A DNA stretch of 13,711 nucleotides from positions 13,016 to 26,726 of the forward strand of contig DOIX01000171.1 in assembly GCA_003511885.1 (NCBI GenBank), written 5' to 3'. Within the stretch, counting starts at the first letter, position 1. Each line of letters begins with the position of its first letter. The notes beneath the pieces were generated by a model. It saw only the letters and a list, made by a program, of their open reading frames with translations, was not told where the DNA came from and ran no database searches. The position numbers and the translations under genes were made by a program. Below are positions 1-8,117 of the stretch, piece by piece. Source of the stretch: Cyanobacteria bacterium UBA11153 (GTDB lineage: Bacteria > Cyanobacteriota > Cyanobacteriia > Cyanobacteriales > Coleofasciculaceae).

Positions 1-1089
<1,089 letters not shown>

Positions 1090-1157
1090 TTTTAGCTTTT
1101 GTCGGGGTTATCGGGCGTGTCTTCAAAGTCTAAAATTTGACCTAGAGATTAGGGTAA

Positions 1158-1223
1158 GGGTGAAGGATATGGGTGTAAATCATTGATTTTTTTAACTTTT
1201 GATATCCTTCCCATACTTCACCC
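1158..1223. terminator. Long inverted repeat between convergent genes, likely bidirectional terminator
   Basis: GGGTGAAG(GA)TATGGG at 1158-1173 pairs with CCCATACTTCACCC at 1210-1223, giving a 14-bp stem with a 2-nt bulge. A register starting GAAGGATAT can also pair with ATATCCTTC (1202-1210). The loop contains a run of seven T (1188 region). It sits between the thioredoxin stop and the thf1 stop, where both transcripts must end. Termination is inferred from position and structure. Confidence 0.6.
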
Positions 1224-1240
1224 CTACATCAACTCTAAGG

Positions 1241-1972
1241 CTAACCTCTAACCTTTCGATCGGAAATCATATCGTCAGGAGCAGAAGTTTCTGGTTGATT
1301 TTTGTCTTGGAGGCGTTGTTCGCGTTTTTTGCGATCGGCTTGTACAATATCTGCCATCGCACTTTGAACCTGGGCCATTTTTTCCAAGTTGCTGCGATAC
1401 AATTCCAAATCTTTTTGTACCTTCTCTTGTGGGAGGTTTAGGGATTGACTGATTTCCTGTAGTACCTCATTGAGTTGCTTTTGATTTCTCACTAACTCCG
1501 AGTCAGCTTCTTCGAGGAGCGTAAACAAACCAATGGCAAAGAGTCGGCTGTACTTAAATTTAGGATTTTCTGCGATTGCGCTTAAGGTGTTGGGCAAATC
1601 CAGGCTTCTCTCTATGGAGGTTGGGCGACTCAACCATGAGATGATTTCATTACCAGATAAACGTCTGGCAATGAGCAATATCTTTTCCCCATCCTCTTTG
1701 TAACCTTGGCAACTCCCCCCTACGGCTTGACATAAGGCGGCAAAAATTGACTGTTTATCTGCTTCTGGTTTATAGCCTTCCATAAAGCGGTTGAAGGATG
1801 TCACCACTCCCAAGGCATAGATGGGATCGTACTCAAAATCCACATTAACCGACAACAAGTGCATTTCTACCATCAATTCTTCTACCACCCGTCGGTAAAT
1901 CGAGTTAATTGGGCGGGTGTGATGGCTGTAGAAATCTCGTTTCGTATCCGAGACTGTGCGAACGTTACTCAC
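1241..1972 (-). CDS. thf1: Thylakoid formation protein Thf1/Psb29
   Basis: This 243-residue protein matches the Thf1/Psb29 family of oxygenic phototrophs, which is needed for normal thylakoid biogenesis and photosystem II function and, in cyanobacteria, for stability of FtsH protease complexes. Recognisable parts are the N-terminal VRTVSDTKRDFYSHHTRPIN stretch, the RVVEELMVEMHLLSVN and FEYDPIYALGVVTSFNRFM segments and a charged, predicted coiled-coil C-terminus from about residue 165 (EISQSLNLPQEKVQKDLELY, then a Lys/Arg/Gln-rich tail). The start is GTG at 1970-1972 without a clear Shine-Dalgarno sequence. A small open frame ends 13 nt upstream, so translation could be coupled to it. It is transcribed in the same direction as the STAS gene upstream and converges on the thioredoxin gene. 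Confidence 0.93.
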   Translation of the reverse strand: MSNVRTVSDTKRDFYSHHTRPINSIYRRVVEELMVEMHLLSVNVDFEYDPIYALGVVTSFNRFMEGYKPEADKQSIFAALCQAVGGSCQGYKEDGEKILLIARRLSGNEIISWLSRPTSIERSLDLPNTLSAIAENPKFKYSRLFAIGLFTLLEEADSELVRNQKQLNEVLQEISQSLNLPQEKVQKDLELYRSNLEKMAQVQSAMADIVQADRKKREQRLQDKNQPETSAPDDMISDRKVRG

Positions 1973-1985
1973 AATATTTTAATCG

Positions 1986-2087
1986 TTATTTAATTTTATT
2001 TTCTCGCTTCAGGACCAGTTTGCCAAGGGCGATGGCTCTATCTTTCCCGTCATTTTTGACTTTGCCCAATGCCTCCTCACTAATCAA
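1986..2087 (-). CDS. Possible 33-aa small protein between STAS gene and thf1
   Basis: A short open frame fills the gap between the STAS gene and thf1. It would start at a TTG (2085-2087) that overlaps the STAS stop codon by two bases and end at a TAA 13 nt before the thf1 GTG. The peptide reads LISEEALGKVKNDG then KDRAIALGKLVLKRENKIK, which looks like ordinary protein: amphipathic, Lys/Glu-rich and with a plausible helix. The frame stays open upstream for about 15 more codons (ending SSPQYGN just before the TTG) inside the STAS gene in its -1 frame. No ribosome binding site is visible before the TTG, so expression would need coupling to STAS termination. I do not recognise the family. It may be a true small gene, a remnant or a chance frame. 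Confidence 0.35.
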   Translation of the reverse strand: MISEEALGKVKNDGKDRAIALGKLVLKRENKIK

Positions 2088-2452
2088 GTTGCCATACTGC
2101 GGGGAACTCCTTCTAACGCTTCCTCTTCCGTTTCAAAAATCTCAAACACCGAAATCATCATCGTTACTTCAAAAACCAGTTTCGCTTCCGGATGAACGTT
2201 ACAAATCCGGAAACTCCCTTTCACTTTGTCAGCATCTCGCATTCCCGCTACCAAAGATGTCAGCCCCGAGCTATCGATAAAGTTCACCTGACTCAGGTTT
2301 ACCACCACATGGCGACTGAGTTTGGAAATACATTCTTGCAGCTTGAGACGAAATTGCCAAGCTGTGGTAATATCTAACCGTCCATTTGGTGCTAGAACAA
2401 TGATAGTTGTGCCATCTTTGGTTGTGTGGGTTCTCTGATCGATTTGAATCAT
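2084..2452 (-). CDS. STAS-domain anti-sigma-factor antagonist
   Basis: This 122-residue protein is a single STAS domain, the SpoIIAA/RsbV fold that binds anti-sigma factors or switch kinases in partner-switching signalling. The phosphorylatable serine lies in the conserved NFIDSSGL motif (Ser61/Ser62), after the GRLDITTAW strand-helix segment and VVVNLSQV. I chose ATG at 2450-2452 because a strong AAGGAGG lies 5 nt upstream of it; a TTG one codon earlier is in frame but badly spaced. No partner kinase or phosphatase is in the window, so its target is unknown. It lies upstream of thf1 in the same direction, about 110 bp away, so co-transcription is possible. Confidence 0.9.
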   Translation of the reverse strand: MIQIDQRTHTTKDGTTIIVLAPNGRLDITTAWQFRLKLQECISKLSRHVVVNLSQVNFIDSSGLTSLVAGMRDADKVKGSFRICNVHPEAKLVFEVTMMISVFEIFETEEEALEGVPRSMAT

Positions 2453-2848
2453 CAACTCCTCCTTATAGCTTTAGCTCCGATTCCCAAATGCTAACAATTG
2501 TTAACACTTTTTACAGCTACCCTTCGGGTTATCCCCAGGATTACAACCTTGGATTTCCGGCACTCTTTGGTGTCTCCAGGCTGTCACTGCAGTTAGCGAA
2601 GCCCAACTATCTTAACTTGCGCTTTTCGCCTTCTCAGCCGCATCTTATCTTTGTCTCAAATGAAGCAATTTTTGCCTGCTTGGGTCATTAAAGAAGTATT
2701 TTTTGTTTCAGTTATTGGGTAAATTTAGATATTTTTACCCAGATCCTTTCACCACCCTCGCTGCTCTTTTATTATATGTTTTTCGCCCCAGTATCGTAAG
2801 ATAATTATCAATGTTTTTAACGTTGATTCACCCTTATATTATCTAAAC
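2453..2848. other. Gene-free stretch upstream of the STAS gene
   Basis: I see no convincing gene here. It holds the ribosome binding site and leader of the STAS gene, a perfect 12-bp palindrome (2492-2503), a short hairpin (TGGGTAAA 2716-2723 with TTTACCCA 2734-2741) and a 10-bp palindrome GATAATTATC (2800-2809) before the structured stretch that follows. Apparent frames on the plus strand have no ribosome binding site or protein-like wording. Confidence 0.5.
2492..2503. promoter_or_regulatory. 12-bp palindrome TAACAATTGTTA upstream of the STAS gene
   Basis: TAACAATTGTTA is a perfect palindrome centred about 45 bp before the STAS start codon and could be an operator for a dimeric regulator. 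Only its symmetry and position support this; the regulator is unknown, and AT-rich palindromes of this size also arise by chance. Confidence 0.3.
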
Positions 2849-3041
2849 TGCGCCATGGGTAGAGCCTAGGAGCTTTTCAGTAGCACTTCAGATATGGGAC
2901 AAGCCAAAGGGCGAGCGAATGAGCTGGTTTACACTCAGCCCGACTCCAGCCATCATTTCCCCCAATCTCGCCCATCCATGTCAGTTAGCGATCTGGGATT
3001 GAGCTGATTTCTCGGTAATTTCCCTGAATTTCCCAGGTTTT
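2849..3041 (+). ncRNA. Candidate structured small RNA, possibly 6S-like
   Basis: About 190 bases on the plus strand between two minus-strand genes have promoter- and terminator-like ends and dense self-complementarity. A TATTAT box (2837-2842) sits just upstream. Pairings I can find are CATGG with CCATG, ATGGG with CCCAT, GGGCGAG with CTCGCCC, and GCTG with CAGC near an apical loop, nested around one another. Toward the end CTGGGA (2993-2998) pairs with TCCCAG (3031-3036), followed by GTTTT (3037-3041), which resembles a weak intrinsic terminator. Length and a single long interrupted hairpin are what a cyanobacterial 6S RNA would show, but I cannot confirm homology and known 6S genes lie in other contexts. 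A 37-codon frame from 2894 lies inside and is probably fortuitous. Confidence 0.33.
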
Positions 3042-3182
3042 AGCCAAGAGTTAATTTCTTGTCTGTCCACCTATCTTGAATGATATGTTACCACAGAATT
3101 CGAGATTTCCCGTCATTCGCAGCAATAGGAGCGATGGGGACTACTGCTGTCCTGGTTTGTCCAGAGCATAGCCCCCCAATTC

Positions 3183-3214
3183 ATTCTAGCTGTGCCCTAA
3201 CCAATAGCTAGAAT
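3183..3214 (-). terminator. Stem-loop downstream of hemF
   Basis: ATTCTAGCT (3183-3191) pairs perfectly with AGCTAGAAT (3206-3214) around a 14-nt loop, about 26 bp past the hemF stop. No T run follows on the hemF strand, so it may act as a 3'-end stabiliser or a weak terminator rather than a classical intrinsic terminator. Confidence 0.4.
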
Positions 3215-3240
3215 TTTAAACATGTTTGTTAAACAGGCTC

Positions 3241-4269
3241 TCAATTTTTAGCTGTCCAGTTTGCCCAGTCTTGAGGCTTAAGGAAAGTTTCGTACAATTC
3301 AGCTTCAGGGGTATGCGGTTGCGGTGTATAACCATATTCCCATCGGACTAGGGGAGGCAAAGACATGAGAATCGATTCAGTCCGTCCGTTAGTTTGCAAA
3401 CCAAATATTGTACCCCGGTCGTAAACTAGGTTAAACTCAACATAACGACCGCGACGATAAAGTTGGAAGTTCCGTTCGCGATCGCTGTATTCTGTAAATC
3501 GACGACGTTGCACGATGGGGACATAAGCTGGTAAAAAGGCATTACCGCAATCCTGTATAAAGGCAAATAGTTCTTCCCAACTGCGGGGCTTGAGATCCCC
3601 GATGCCATTGCTGTAAGTGCCTGCCACTCCAGTTACGTCAGGACCGCGATACAATTTACCCTTACCATCTTGATAGTCAAAAAATAGTCCGCCAATGCCT
3701 CGCGTTTCCTGACGGTGTTTTAAATAAAAATACTCATCACACCAAAGCTTGAACGCGGGATAGTATTGAGGATGGTGCTTGTCACAGGCTTCTTTCAATG
3801 TTTTGTGGAAATGAGCCGCATCTTCAGCGAAGGGATAATAAGGAGTTAAATCTGCACCGCCCCCAAACCACCAAACTGGCCCTGCTTCAAAATAGCGATA
3901 ATTAAGGTGAACTGTGGGAATGTATGGATTGCGTGGATGCAAAACCATTGATGTACCTGTGGCAAAAAAACCATTGCCTGCTGCCTCTGGGCGCTGAGTT
4001 AAAATAGAAGGGGGTAGTTGGTCTCCCCAAACCTCAGAAAAGTTAACTCCACCTTGTTCAAAGACACCTCCATCGTGGATGACGCGGGAACGTCCGCCAC
4101 CACCTTCCTCTCTTTCCCAGGAATCTTCCCGAAAAGTGGCCACTCCATCTAGCTGAGTTAAACCTTCACAGATGGAGTCTTGCAGTTGTTTCATAAACTC
4201 TTTGACTCTTTCTCTGGAGTTGCTGGGAGGTAAATGAGTGGTGGTTGCGTCAATTTGCAAAGCTGTCAT
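3241..4269 (-). CDS. hemF: Oxygen-dependent coproporphyrinogen III oxidase HemF
   Basis: HemF converts coproporphyrinogen III to protoporphyrinogen IX by two oxidative decarboxylations using O2, a late step toward haem and chlorophyll; it is a soluble homodimer. The 342 residues match the usual length. Family blocks seen in order are [12 protein letters not shown] near residue 55, [19 protein letters not shown] with HLNYRYFE, the [15 protein letters not shown] active-site region, [20 protein letters not shown], and near the C-terminus [16 protein letters not shown] followed by [12 protein letters not shown]. The ATG at 4267-4269 is followed by a family-like N-terminus. One HIP1 octamer lies inside (3478-3485). 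It appears monocistronic, with about 630 bp of upstream non-coding DNA. Confidence 0.97.
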   Translation of the reverse strand: MTALQIDATTTHLPPSNSRERVKEFMKQLQDSICEGLTQLDGVATFREDSWEREEGGGGRSRVIHDGGVFEQGGVNFSEVWGDQLPPSILTQRPEAAGNGFFATGTSMVLHPRNPYIPTVHLNYRYFEAGPVWWFGGGADLTPYYPFAEDAAHFHKTLKEACDKHHPQYYPAFKLWCDEYFYLKHRQETRGIGGLFFDYQDGKGKLYRGPDVTGVAGTYSNGIGDLKPRSWEELFAFIQDCGNAFLPAYVPIVQRRRFTEYSDRERNFQLYRRGRYVEFNLVYDRGTIFGLQTNGRTESILMSLPPLVRWEYGYTPQPHTPEAELYETFLKPQDWANWTAKN

Positions 4270-4897
4270 AACTTTTAATTCAATCTCATAAAAAGTCTTG
4301 TGGGAAACCCTGCGACTATGGCTATGCTACGCAAGCTCACAGCCCAGGGAGGAAAATGGATTGTAGGAAATATCGCGCACTACTTCTTCAAAGGTGTGGA
4401 GGAGTATCCTTGCCCCTCCAGAAGGATCTGGTTATCCTTCGACTTCCATTGCTAAAGTAAAGTTAGCTGATGTATCCCCAAAGAATCGATCGTCTCATCC
4501 CCACCATCAGGTATCTTGATGGCTTAACGCTTTATTTTAGGATAAGTGGTATACGGTGAGTGCATCTCTGGAGAGAGATTGGTCAAAAAAATGCCACATC
4601 AGGAAATCTATATCCCTCAAATCCAATATCAGTAAGACTTTTCCTCAATTGTCCTATCCGTTATCCCTTCTAGTGGAGCAACATTATTCGACGCTAAACT
4701 TTATAATTTACGAATGCTGCTAAGTAGTCTGACATAAATGTTAACTTTGTTAAGTTTCGTGACAACTCCTGCTCGTTGCCCTCTCAGCAATTTGTTTCCA
4801 GCAGTGCTTCACCATCCCGTACTCGATCTGTTATTTTTCACAAAACTTAATACATTAAACTAACCATTTACCCGATTGTCGCTACAGGAGTCTAGTT
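4270..4897. other. Gene-free stretch between divergent hemF and the SRPBCC gene
   Basis: I see no gene on either strand. The stretch must carry the promoters of hemF (-) and the SRPBCC gene (+). Visible elements are a REP-like patch around 4309-4340 (wording such as GGCTATGCTACGCAAGC is common between cyanobacterial genes), a small hairpin CCATCA-loop-TGATGG (4504-4522) and a tandem 9-mer (4739-4756). Confidence 0.5.
4739..4756 (+). promoter_or_regulatory. Tandem 9-bp repeat upstream of the SRPBCC gene
   Basis: TGTTAACTT and TGTTAAGTT follow each other directly, differing at one base, about 150 bp before the plus-strand start codon. Tandem half-sites of this kind can bind response regulators. 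The spacing does not fit the RpaB/HLR1 pattern I know, so the binder is unassigned. Confidence 0.25.
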
Positions 4898-5377
4898 GTG
4901 ATTCTCAATTTTTCTTTTAAACTAATTGCTGGTCGTGGAGGGCTGTGGTGCAAGTTTTACCTCTTCAGGACTTATCGGGCTGTGAGTAAGGCTCCGGTTG
5001 ATGTACTTTGGAAAAAACTGATTAATCTGGCTGATGTATCTTGGAATCCTTTGCTTTCTAGTACTAATGCACCCAGAGGATTGATGCCCAAACCTGGTTT
5101 AATTTACCAGGTAGTTACTCGTTTAATGCCAATTCCAGTAAGAGTTTTTGTGGAAAGGGTTTTGCCAGGTGAGTTACTGAGTATTCGACTGCTTGCTATT
5201 CCTGGAGTGGAAAACCGAGTCACTTATCAGGTTGAGTCTACTCTTTGTGGAACTTATGTATCTTTCTCTGTCACGATGCGGGGTTGGTTATCTCCCGTAC
5301 TCTGGTGGTTTATGCGCCCCTACGCTGCCCGTGTCGCTGCCCAATTAGCTCAAGCGGCAGCGGAGCAAATGGGGTAG
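4898..5377 (+). CDS. SRPBCC-fold (START/polyketide cyclase-like) protein
   Basis: This 159-residue protein has the layout of a single SRPBCC domain, a helix-grip fold that binds a small hydrophobic ligand. Seen are an N-terminal strand (YRAVSKAPVDVLWKKLINLADVSWNP, typical of the first strand and helices), central strands with GLIYQVVTRLMPIPVRVFVERVLPG and RVTYQVEST, and a long C-terminal helix (YAARVAAQLAQAAAEQMG). No enzyme-specific catalytic residues are apparent, so a ligand or reaction cannot be named. The start is GTG at 4898-4900 with AGGAG 7 nt upstream. It is the only plus-strand gene in this part and converges on the SDR gene. Confidence 0.7.
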   Translation: MILNFSFKLIAGRGGLWCKFYLFRTYRAVSKAPVDVLWKKLINLADVSWNPLLSSTNAPRGLMPKPGLIYQVVTRLMPIPVRVFVERVLPGELLSIRLLAIPGVENRVTYQVESTLCGTYVSFSVTMRGWLSPVLWWFMRPYAARVAAQLAQAAAEQMG

Positions 5378-5450
5378 GGAGTAGGGGGCAGGGGGGATGG
5401 GGGCAAGGGCGCAGGAAATAATGGCGTAAAATCAGCAATAATCAATCGTA

Positions 5451-5512
5451 AACAACTAATCGCCAACAACCAACAACCAATAACCAACAACTAATCGCCA
5501 ACAACCAACAAC
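5451..5512. repeat. 27-bp direct repeat in an A/C-rich spacer
   Basis: A perfect 27-bp unit occurs at 5451-5477 and 5486-5512, separated by 8 bp. The unit is built from CAACAAC and TAATCGCC words, so the whole tract is simple A/C-rich sequence between the convergent SRPBCC and SDR genes. It follows a G-rich purine tract (5371-5410). It probably arose by replication slippage; no coding role is seen. Confidence 0.8.
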
Positions 5513-5518
5513 ATCCTC

Positions 5519-6490
5519 TCAAATCCCGCTAACTTTTAGGACATCAGTAAATGTCGGACAGTAAGTTGGTAAACCAAAGGTTTCTGGATTAACGGGATTT
5601 TGATAAGTAAAATCCCGATAGTCCAAACAAAATCGATCCCAAGCTGCCATCTGAATTCGGAATAGTTCAATGAAAAGATTCGCTAGCCAGAGAGATAAGG
5701 GAAGGCGAAAATAAATCTTTTTCCCCAAATAAGCACAAAGTTCTTCTACAGCTCGATTAGCTGTCAATGGGGCATTGCCTAAAACTAACTGGTTGCTCAA
5801 TATTCCTCCTATCTCTCCCATCAAATTTTCTGGTGGTGGATAGTCAACTAAATGTTTGACTACTTTGGCAATATCTTGAGCATGGATGAAATGAAAACTA
5901 CCGTCAGCTTTGAACCAGCGAATCAGGCCAGCCCATTTTGCTACATCAGGAATGCCGGAGGAAAGATGGGAATAGGGTTTATTTTCATCTCCACCTACTA
6001 CTAAAGTGGGAAATAGGGCCGTAATTTTGGGTCCTGTGGTTAGTTTGGACAATCGCTTGAGACAGTCATACTTGGAGCGAATATAATCTGTACCTAATTG
6101 CCCTGCTTCTTTAAGTAATTGGTTATTGCGATCTAGAATACTGGCTGTAGAGAAATAAATTACTTGTTCGCATACTCTAGGATCGAGTAATTCAATCAAA
6201 CGGAGGGTTTTAACTACATTAATATCAAATGATTCTTGTTGTCCTCCCCAAGCTGTTGCTGCCAAAATTGCCACATCTATGGTTTTGAGAAATGAACTGC
6301 ATTGTTCTATTTCTCGCAAATCAGCTTGATATATAGTAATCCCGGGACGAGCCTCATAGTCAAATTTCAGCTTATCGGGATTCCTTACTAAGAAAAACAA
6401 TTCGTGATTGGTTTCCTTAATTAAGGCTTCGGCGATATAGTGACCGATACAACCACTCGCACCTGTGATAAAAATCCGTTTGGCAGTCAT
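5519..6490 (-). CDS. NAD(P)-dependent epimerase/dehydratase-like extended SDR protein
   Basis: A 323-residue extended short-chain dehydrogenase with a Rossmann fold binding NAD(P). The nucleotide motif ITGASGCIG (about residues 8-16) is intact, VRNPDKLK follows the second strand, and the catalytic pair appears as YIRSK (YxxxK) after the FSTAS strand-serine segment. The C-terminal part (from about residue 190) holds the substrate domain with FHFIHAQDIAKVV, the usual FxHVxD-like region. The substrate cannot be named from sequence; sugar nucleotide, flavonoid-like or hydroxysteroid-like substrates are all possible. The ATG at 6488-6490 begins directly next to a heptanucleotide array. It lies downstream of hemE in the same direction, about 215 bp away across repeats, so co-transcription is uncertain. 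Confidence 0.85.
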   Translation of the reverse strand: MTAKRIFITGASGCIGHYIAEALIKETNHELFFLVRNPDKLKFDYEARPGITIYQADLREIEQCSSFLKTIDVAILAATAWGGQQESFDINVVKTLRLIELLDPRVCEQVIYFSTASILDRNNQLLKEAGQLGTDYIRSKYDCLKRLSKLTTGPKITALFPTLVVGGDENKPYSHLSSGIPDVAKWAGLIRWFKADGSFHFIHAQDIAKVVKHLVDYPPPENLMGEIGGILSNQLVLGNAPLTANRAVEELCAYLGKKIYFRLPLSLWLANLFIELFRIQMAAWDRFCLDYRDFTYQNPVNPETFGLPTYCPTFTDVLKVSGI

Positions 6491-6493
6491 GGG

Positions 6494-6570
6494 ATAGTTG
6501 ATAGTTAATAGTTAATAGTTGATAGTTAATAGTTAATAGTTGATAGTTAATAGTTGATAGTTGATAGTTG
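6494..6570. repeat. Heptanucleotide tandem repeat array, 11 copies of ATAGTT(A/G)
   Basis: Eleven uninterrupted 7-bp units ATAGTTA or ATAGTTG run from 6494 to 6570, followed by a partial ATA. Arrays of this type are known in filamentous cyanobacteria as short tandemly repeated repetitive (STRR) sequences. It begins only 3 bp upstream of the SDR start codon, so it occupies that gene's leader and would cover any ribosome binding site. Confidence 0.95.
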
Positions 6571-6657
6571 ATAAACTGCGGAAGTATTTAGGGTTTGATT
6601 AAAAAATCTTTTCCTTATGGTAGGGTGTGGGGTGTGGGGGAAAAGAAACATTGCCTC

Positions 6658-6701
6658 TTTGTCCCCCTTGTCCCCTTTGTCCCCCTTGTCTCCCCTGTCC
6701 C
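6658..6701. repeat. Imperfect tandem repeat of a 9-bp pyrimidine word
   Basis: Four or five imperfect copies of TTGTCCCCC occupy the spacer right after the hemE stop codon. A G/T-rich patch (6618-6640) lies next to it. It reads as low-complexity intergenic sequence with strong strand asymmetry (C/T on the plus strand). Confidence 0.8.
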
Positions 6702-6704
6702 TTT

Positions 6705-7766
6705 TTAGGCAGTAACAGTAAGCAATTTATCTGCTTGTTTGGCTGTTTCAAAGAAGAAGCGGACGTTATCTTCTGGAGTTTCTGGTAGGACACCATGACC
6801 GAGATTGAAGATATGACCGCGATTCCCTGCTTTCTTGATGGTATCGAGAATGCGATCGCGGATAAATTCCTGGGATCCAAATAATGCACCAGGATCCATG
6901 TTACCCTGGACTTTCATTTGGGGTCCTAATCTGGCTCTGGCTTCTGCCATATCTACTGTCCAGTCTACGCTGACGATATCGACTCCGGATTTACCCATTC
7001 TCTCTAATACTCCGGCACTACCGCTGATATAGAGAATCATCGGGGTGTCGGGATGGGTTGCTTTTACTTGCTCTACCACTCGTTGCTGATATGGCAGTGC
7101 AAAAGTATCGTAATCTTGAGGTGTCAGTTGACCAGCCCAAGAGTCAAACATTTGGACTACTTGAGCGCCGTTATCGATTTGGTAACGAACATAAAGAGCG
7201 ATCGCATCTGCTATCTTACCCAATAATTGATGGAGCATGGCAGGTTGTGAAAATGCCATCCCTTTAATGATTGAGTAATTTTTAGAGCTTTTTCCTTCAA
7301 TGGCATAAGCGGCTAATGTCCAGGGCGCACCCACAAAACCCAAAACTGTGGATTCATTACCTACTTCCCGCCGCAGGGTTTGCAAAATTTCCCCGACAAA
7401 GGTTAATTTATCTAGCTCCAGGGGATGAATTGCGTCAATTTGTGCTTGAGTGCGAATAGCTGGATTAATAATGGGACCTTTACTCTCGATAATGTCGAAA
7501 GGAATCCCGATCCCTGGTAATGGTGTGAGAATATCAGAAAATAGAATAACTCCATCTGGCTGAAATGCCCGCCAGGGTTGGAGGGAAATCTCAATGGCAA
7601 TTTCTGGTATTTCGGAGCGATCGCGAAAACTGGGATATTTATCCCGTAAATCTCGATAAGCTTTCATATACCGTCCTGCTTGTCGCATCATCCAAACAGG
7701 CGGACGATCTACTATTTCACCACGCGCAACTCGTAACAGATAAGGAATTTGGCTTGACCCAGCCAT
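6705..7766 (-). CDS. hemE: Uroporphyrinogen decarboxylase HemE
   Basis: HemE removes the four acetate carboxyl groups of uroporphyrinogen III to give coproporphyrinogen III, the substrate of HemF; it is a cofactor-free cytosolic TIM-barrel dimer. The 353 residues match the family length. Signatures seen are [13 protein letters not shown] (residues 22-34), the SDILTPLPG loop with the catalytic aspartate, [44 protein letters not shown] and the C-terminal [16 protein letters not shown] with its conserved histidine. The ATG at 7764-7766 leads straight into the family start. Three HIP1 octamers lie inside (6852-6859, 7198-7205, 7617-7624). The 350-bp leader carries two nested hairpins. Confidence 0.98.
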   Translation of the reverse strand: MAGSSQIPYLLRVARGEIVDRPPVWMMRQAGRYMKAYRDLRDKYPSFRDRSEIPEIAIEISLQPWRAFQPDGVILFSDILTPLPGIGIPFDIIESKGPIINPAIRTQAQIDAIHPLELDKLTFVGEILQTLRREVGNESTVLGFVGAPWTLAAYAIEGKSSKNYSIIKGMAFSQPAMLHQLLGKIADAIALYVRYQIDNGAQVVQMFDSWAGQLTPQDYDTFALPYQQRVVEQVKATHPDTPMILYISGSAGVLERMGKSGVDIVSVDWTVDMAEARARLGPQMKVQGNMDPGALFGSQEFIRDRILDTIKKAGNRGHIFNLGHGVLPETPEDNVRFFFETAKQADKLLTVTA

Positions 7767-7910
7767 ACAAAAACCACCCTACTATAGTTTTTTTAGTGCA
7801 TTTGTTAGCTTACCATTGCGCGATCGTATTGGAACATGGGTAATGGGGTGTGAGATATGGGGAGTCTCCCTCAAAAAAAGTTCGTAATATAACTTAATAA
7901 ATTAGTAAGG

Positions 7911-7984
7911 GCTGAAAGCCTCTTAACTTCGTTAAATTTATTGAGATTTATTCTCAAAATTTGACGAAGTTGCGTCGTTTCAGC
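7911..7984. repeat. Nested inverted repeat, 74-nt hairpin
   Basis: GCTGAAA (7911-7917) pairs with TTTCAGC (7978-7984). Inside it AACTTCGT, AAATTT and TTGAGA on the left pair with TCTCAA, AAATTT and ACGAAGTT on the right, giving a stem of about 20 bp with one 2-nt bulge and one wobble or mismatch, around a 5-nt loop (core 7925-7971). No T run follows on either strand, so it is not an obvious terminator. It may be a small MITE-like element or an RNA structure in the hemE leader. Confidence 0.7.
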
Positions 7985-7990
7985 GATCGC

Positions 7991-8039
7991 GGTACAATAA
8001 TCCAAAGGAGGACTAATGACCTTTTGCTAGTTTTGTACC
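7991..8039. repeat. Second nested hairpin enclosing a consensus Shine-Dalgarno and a 4-codon frame
   Basis: GGTACAA (7991-7997) pairs with TTGTACC (8033-8039), and inside it AAAGG (8004-8008) pairs with CCTTT (8020-8024). The inner 11-nt loop and arm hold AAAGGAGG (8004-8011) followed 4 nt later by ATG ACC TTT TGC TAG on the plus strand. No gene follows on that strand. On the minus strand the same symmetry lies upstream of hemE. Confidence 0.6.
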
Positions 8040-8117
8040 CTATGGCACTGCACTTCAATATTTTTTATCGCAATAACCACATCAGAAGCTAGGCTGACAA
8101 ATAGGTACACTGGAAAA

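Larger units (their letters stand above)
7767..8117. other. Structured gene-free stretch upstream of hemE
   Basis: No gene is visible on either strand. The stretch contains the hemE promoter and leader and the 3' end of the upstream YbjN-like gene's transcript. Two successive nested hairpins with a HIP1 octamer (7983-7990) between them dominate it. This is also where the HIP1-bearing housekeeping DNA gives way to the HIP1-free accessory block. Confidence 0.6.

Noticed and set aside
2084..2110. Programmed -1 frameshift fusing the STAS protein to the small downstream frame
   Set aside because: No canonical slippery heptamer in the right frame, and the STAS domain already ends in a family-like C-terminus (GVPRSMAT).
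2407..2691. Plus-strand frame of 94 codons upstream of the STAS gene
   Set aside because: It overlaps the start and ribosome binding site of the STAS gene, lacks its own ribosome binding site and has no recognisable protein pattern.
2894..3007. 37-codon plus-strand frame beginning MGQAKGRANEL
   Set aside because: No ribosome binding site at a usable distance and it overlaps the most strongly paired part of the candidate RNA; the peptide (SSHHFPQSRPSMS) does not look like a folded protein.
2456..4897. tRNA or rRNA genes in the longer gaps
   Set aside because: No T-arm consensus or cloverleaf pattern found on either strand in the gaps 2456-3240 or 4270-4897.
5451..5512. Short CRISPR-like array
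   Set aside because: Only two units, 8-bp spacing and simple A/C-rich content; it is a tandem slippage repeat.
8016..8030. Four-codon frame ATG ACC TTT TGC TAG behind a perfect Shine-Dalgarno
   Set aside because: No plus-strand gene follows for it to regulate, so I did not list it as a gene; kept only as part of the hairpin finding.
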